From: JANMZO01 sp963763135
GTDB lineage: Bacteria > Actinomycetota > Acidimicrobiia > Acidimicrobiales > JANYDT01
NCBI GenBank assembly: GCA_963763135.1
Contig: CAVXNJ010000004.1
Location: 496,001-560,000 of the forward strand
Reading direction: 5' to 3'
Length of the DNA: 64,000 nt
Translations under genes and position numbers: made by a program
The notes under the pieces: model-generated
The model's database searches: none
Told to the model about the DNA's origin: nothing
Seen by the model: only the letters and a program-made list of their open reading frames with translations
Shown here: piece after piece, positions 62,404 to 64,000 of the stretch
Position numbering within the stretch: position 1 is the first letter of the stretch
Layout: every line of letters starts with the position of its first letter

Positions 62404-63531
62404 TTACGCGAGCGCGGCGTAGACGTTCATCAGCAGCGTGGCGGCGCGAAGGTCGCCCTGGGTGCCGTCGAGCATCCGGTTCATCATGTAGGCGAACGTG
62501 AAGCCGTTCTCCAGGTCGTTGATGATGACCGAGCCACCCCAGCCGCCCCAGTAGCAGGCCTTCTGTGAGGGTATCGGCAGGGCCTCTCCGGGGAGGCCGT
62601 AGCCGATGCCATGACGGAACGGCGACAACAGCACGAGATCGGTACCGTTGCACTGTTCGTTGAATACGACATCGGCCCCGGTCGGCGACAGCAGACGACG
62701 GCCAAACGCGGTGCCTCCGTGCGATACCGCGGTCTGCGCCATGGCGACGGAGCGGGCATTGCCGTGACCGCCGGCCGCGGGGATTTCAGCTCGTCGCCAA
62801 GGGATCGTGGAGGAGATTTCGGCTCCCATGACCGGGTTGCTGAGGGCGCGCTTCGCGATGACGGCGGCGTCGGGGATCGATGCTCCGAGCGAACCCGATT
62901 CGGGCGGAATCACGGACACGACCCGATGGTCGTGCGCCTGGCTCGTGCCGATATGGAAATCGGCGCCGACCGGCCCGGCAACCTCCCGGGCGAAGAACTC
63001 CCCGAGTGACAAACCCGAGATCCGGCGTACTACCTCGCCGCACAGGTAACCCTGCGATATGGCGTGATAGCCGGAAGCGGTGCCGGGTTCCCACCACGAT
63101 GGCTGCGCTGCGAGCAGGGCGCATGTGCGGTCCCAATCGAAGAGCACCGACGCGTCGACCGGCTCGTCCCACCCGGGTAGCCCGGCGGTGTGGCTCATGA
63201 TGTGGCGAACGAGAACGTTGCCTTTGCCGTTGGCCTCAAACTCGGGCCAATACTTCGCCACGGGAGCGTTGGGGTCCAGCTGGCCTCGGTCGATGAGGAT
63301 CAGCATGCAGAGTGCGGTCATGGTCTTGGTGGTCGACCACACGTTGACGATCGTGTCGCGGGTCCATTCGGTGGTCTTCGCCGGATCGGTATGCCCGCCC
63401 CACAGGTCGATGACGACCTCGCCGCGGTGGACGACCGCGACCGACGCTCCTACGTCTCGGCCTTCGGTGAAATTGGCCTCAAAGGCGGACTTCACCGCAT
63501 CGAACTTGGGGGAGCAGAATCCATCAATCAT
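62404..63531 (-). CDS. Serine hydrolase of the beta-lactamase/EstB esterase family
   Basis: A 375-residue protein with the class-C beta-lactamase fold. SxxK is STTK (Ser66, Lys69) and the Tyr motif is GYHAISQGYL with Tyr155. Near the C-terminus WGGWGGS is typical of EstB-type esterases and of LACTB-like proteins, replacing the KTG box. No signal peptide is visible, so it acts inside the cell, probably as a short-chain ester or peptide hydrolase. It is more distant from the two envelope hydrolases at 22-26 kb than those are from each other. It is divergent from the amidase gene. Confidence 0.9.
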   Translation of the reverse strand: MIDGFCSPKFDAVKSAFEANFTEGRDVGASVAVVHRGEVVIDLWGGHTDPAKTTEWTRDTIVNVWSTTKTMTALCMLILIDRGQLDPNAPVAKYWPEFEANGKGNVLVRHIMSHTAGLPGWDEPVDASVLFDWDRTCALLAAQPSWWEPGTASGYHAISQGYLCGEVVRRISGLSLGEFFAREVAGPVGADFHIGTSQAHDHRVVSVIPPESGSLGASIPDAAVIAKRALSNPVMGAEISSTIPWRRAEIPAAGGHGNARSVAMAQTAVSHGGTAFGRRLLSPTGADVVFNEQCNGTDLVLLSPFRHGIGYGLPGEALPIPSQKACYWGGWGGSVIINDLENGFTFAYMMNRMLDGTQGDLRAATLLMNVYAALA

Positions 63532-63617
63532 GGCGCGAAGGTACCGCCGTGGGCGATCGTGCGGCGAATCGCTTCATATCTGCAGGTCGCAGACCATCAC
63601 TGCACCTTCACGATTGT

Positions 63618-63638
63618 CTGTTGTAGAATGTTCAACAG
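63618..63638. promoter_or_regulatory. Candidate operator upstream of the amidase gene
   Basis: CTGTTG (63618-63623) and CAACAG (63633-63638) form an inverted repeat with a 9-base spacer containing TAGAAT, a good -10-like hexamer at 63624-63629. This could be a promoter overlapped by a GntR- or TetR-type operator controlling the divergent pair. Confidence 0.4.
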
Positions 63639-63676
63639 CAGTGATGTGGCCTACCCGCCAGGCCTGCATTGCGAGC

Positions 63677-63715
63677 CGGTTCTGGCTGCGGTTCCGCCGA
63701 CTGCAGCCAGAACCG
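63677..63715. other. 13-bp stem hairpin in the amidase leader
   Basis: CGGTTCTGGCTGC (63677-63689) pairs perfectly with 63703-63715 around a 13-base loop. It lies about 110 bases upstream of the amidase ATG and downstream of the candidate promoter, so it may be an attenuating or regulatory leader structure. Confidence 0.55.
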
Positions 63716-63823
63716 CACCTTATGTTTCGGTCGTTTTCGTTGCGCCTCGATGGCGACGATTCTGATTGCGGCGGGTGTGTTGTTTGCCGGAACCCACTCG
63801 TTCGCAGCGGTTAGGGTTTGGTC

Positions 63824-64000
63824 ATGACGGAGTTCTCGATGATGACGGCAATTGAGCTCATCAGCGCGTACCGGTCCGGTGCGTTTTCACCCGTCGCGGT
63901 GGTCGAGGCAACGCTTGCCTCGATCGCGAGCAGTGAGCTCAACGCGTTCTGGAGAGTCGACGGCGTAGGAGCGCGTGAAGCCGCGCGAAGCGCCGAGCGA
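63824..64000 (+). CDS. Amidase family protein (amidase signature), C-terminus beyond window
   Basis: ATG 63824 opens a frame that continues past the right edge; 59 residues are visible. The start, with TAIELISAYRSGAFSPVAVVEATLASI followed by LNAFWRV, is the standard N-terminus of GatA-like amidases (helix then short strand before the Lys-Ser-Ser region). The catalytic Ser-cisSer-Lys lies outside the window, so activity cannot be checked. Such enzymes hydrolyse carboxylic amides, fitting the nitrogen-scavenging theme of the area. Confidence 0.75.
   Translation, partial: MTEFSMMTAIELISAYRSGAFSPVAVVEATLASIASSELNAFWRVDGVGAREAARSAER

Noticed and set aside
1..64000. rRNA, tRNA, prophage, defence island or large biosynthetic gene cluster
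   Set aside because: I saw no tRNA cloverleaf or rRNA sequence, no integrase or phage structural genes, no restriction or CRISPR genes, and no PKS or NRPS modules.

Overview
The window reads as a stretch of high-GC actinobacterial chromosome. GC-rich third positions, frequent GTG starts, secreted proteins with long Thr/Ala/Pro linkers (for example the ETTA-type linker after the UrtA lipobox) and the mix of molybdenum hydroxylase, LLM flavin monooxygenase, M81 peptidase, amidohydrolase and acyl-CoA enzymes fit an aquatic or soil Acidimicrobiia-like actinomycete. The class assignment is an inference. I see no rRNA, tRNA, CRISPR array, prophage or intact transposase; this is mostly a catabolic and transport region.

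Layout. 1-6.5 kb: a truncated molybdenum hydroxylase large subunit (-), a divergent type-B carboxylesterase (+), then a GNAT, GH20 hexosaminidase and membrane-anchored hypothetical run (-). 6.6-12.4 kb: a sulfate-ester cluster (+) with an alkylsulfatase-like metallo-beta-lactamase-fold protein, arylsulfatase, PhyH-type dioxygenase and polysaccharide deacetylase, closed by a strong hairpin shared with a convergent fatty acid desaturase. 13.5-22 kb: D-aminoacylase-like amidohydrolase, polytopic membrane protein, alpha/beta hydrolase, YdeP/FdhF-like molybdoenzyme, crotonase, lipid kinase and a MITE-like inverted-repeat element. 22.2-28.8 kb: an envelope-type group with a secreted serine hydrolase, a paralogous hydrolase fused to an acyltransferase-3 membrane domain, an M48 homologue lacking its HExxH motif, and a glycosyltransferase-like protein. 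28.8-32.2 kb: acyl-CoA dehydrogenase, M81/MlrC peptidase, SRPBCC protein. 32.2-40.9 kb: a 2029-residue alpha-2-macroglobulin lipoprotein without a thioester, an LLM monooxygenase and a PAP2-like protein. 40.9-44.4 kb: a NEW3 protein/ABC exporter operon. 44.5-47.6 kb: a sulfonate/nitrate-type ABC importer with recognisable promoter and terminator. 48-53.1 kb: the urea importer urtABCDE with a GlnR-like box upstream. 53.2-64 kb: small hypotheticals, a hydrolase relic, GlxA, MarR and IclR regulators, EamA exporter, HAD phosphatase, P-type ATPase, secreted protein, EstB-like esterase and the start of an amidase.

How the genes fit together. Two themes recur: scavenging of organic sulfur and nitrogen (sulfatases, sulfonate-type importer, LLM monooxygenase, urea importer, amidohydrolase/amidase) and cell-envelope modification or surveillance (acyltransferase-hydrolase fusion, pseudoprotease, alpha-2-macroglobulin, NEW3/ABC).

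A data-quality caution applies throughout. Five otherwise normal genes (near 7.78, 9.17, 14.18, 21.58 and 50.44 kb) each carry exactly one reading-frame break, mostly in CG or G runs. I treat these as probable sequencing or assembly indels and annotate each gene across the break.
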